Shown here piece by piece: positions 63,750 through 64,000 of a stretch of DNA of 64,000 nt. How positions within the stretch are numbered: the stretch's first letter is position 1; each line of letters opens with the position of its first letter. This DNA comes from DASQYE01 sp036389315. Its GTDB lineage: Bacteria; Acidobacteriota; Blastocatellia; Pyrinomonadales; Pyrinomonadaceae. Where the stretch lies: positions 260,771-324,770 of the forward strand of contig DASVQF010000040.1 of the NCBI GenBank assembly GCA_036389315.1, given 5' to 3'. A program made the position numbers and the translations under genes. The notes beneath the pieces are model-generated. The model made no database searches. It had not been told where the DNA came from and saw only the letters and a list, made by a program, of their open reading frames with translations.

Positions 63750-64000
63750 ATGTCGGCTCTTAACAGCATGGAAGACGTTATCGGAAAACTTCCGTCGCTG
63801 GCCCGAATAAACGGACACGTGACCGCAGCCGAAACCGAGACAACACAGCGCACGGATCACGCGCTGGCGCAAGCAGCAGCAGAAGGCGACATGAGTGCCT
63901 TCGAAGAACTCTACGCGCGCCATAACCGCAGAGTCTATAGCCTCTGTCTGCGGATGACTCAAAACGTCTCGGAAGCCGAAGACCTCGCCCAGGAAGTCTT
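63750..64000 (+). CDS. ECF RNA polymerase sigma factor, cut by the right edge
   Basis: The frame from ATG 63750 runs to the window end. Residues about 45-83 are sigma region 2: ALAQAAAEGDMSAFEELYAR, then RRVYSLCLRMTQNVSEAEDL and AQEVF. The first 40 residues (SALNSMEDVIGKLPSLARIN) are an N-terminal extension seen in some acidobacterial ECF sigmas. GTG 63660 in the same frame is an alternative start. Region 4 lies beyond the edge. Confidence 0.88.
   Translation, partial: MSALNSMEDVIGKLPSLARINGHVTAAETETTQRTDHALAQAAAEGDMSAFEELYARHNRRVYSLCLRMTQNVSEAEDLAQEV

Overview
The window looks like chromosomal DNA of a high-GC Gram-negative soil or sediment bacterium, most likely Acidobacteriota, class Blastocatellia. 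This is inferred from gene content: a winged-helix plus TolB-propeller regulator, many secreted small proteins, a selenocysteine formate dehydrogenase, an S46 peptidase and several ECF sigma/anti-sigma pairs. No ribosomal marker is present, so the assignment is tentative.

Layout. 1-2.5 kb: an RND-type efflux adaptor (cut by the left edge) diverges from an ECF sigma / anti-sigma / Spy-like operon; both share an identical promoter pattern, TGTAACC-N16-TGTCT. 2.6-5.8 kb: a type II thioesterase, then a Crp-family regulator flanked by two receiver domains that lack the phosphoacceptor Asp. 5.8-10.1 kb: a membrane winged-helix/TolB regulator, a secreted protein and an M23 peptidase. 10.5-16.5 kb: a compact four-gene operon (unknown protein, CHAT protease, metacaspase with a DUF4384-like tail, 91-aa two-helix membrane protein). 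This is the best candidate for an undescribed system, possibly defence or programmed death. 16.9-27.9 kb: formate dehydrogenase island (MobB-like, FdhE, selenocysteine FdnG, FdnH, FdnI, porin, DinB, YceI) ending in an ArsR-like regulator. The regulator's own promoter carries a palindrome that recurs in front of the dehydrogenase genes.

28-38 kb: a patchier region with decayed genes (a frameshifted secreted protein, a thiamine-diphosphate enzyme remnant, a GroEL tail), phenylalanine hydroxylase, a peroxiredoxin with an in-frame UGA exactly at the peroxidatic cysteine, a GH15 enzyme and a two-component system. 38-47 kb: tRNA-Asn, esterase, PBP1A, tmRNA, RNase PH, a SET-domain protein, SelA and a cold-shock protein. 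SelA supports the reading of the two in-frame UGA codons as selenocysteine. 47-64 kb: S46 peptidase, M23 peptidase, a second ECF sigma with a double-zinc-finger anti-sigma, a flippase-like membrane protein, NrdR, Hsp20, Lon, a second frameshifted secreted protein, a lytic transglycosylase, ComM/YifB and a third ECF sigma cut by the right edge.

Common themes are envelope stress control (three ECF sigmas, efflux, Spy-like protein, cell wall hydrolases), selenium-dependent respiration and peroxide defence, and proteolysis. Long perfect inverted repeats act as terminators between many genes.
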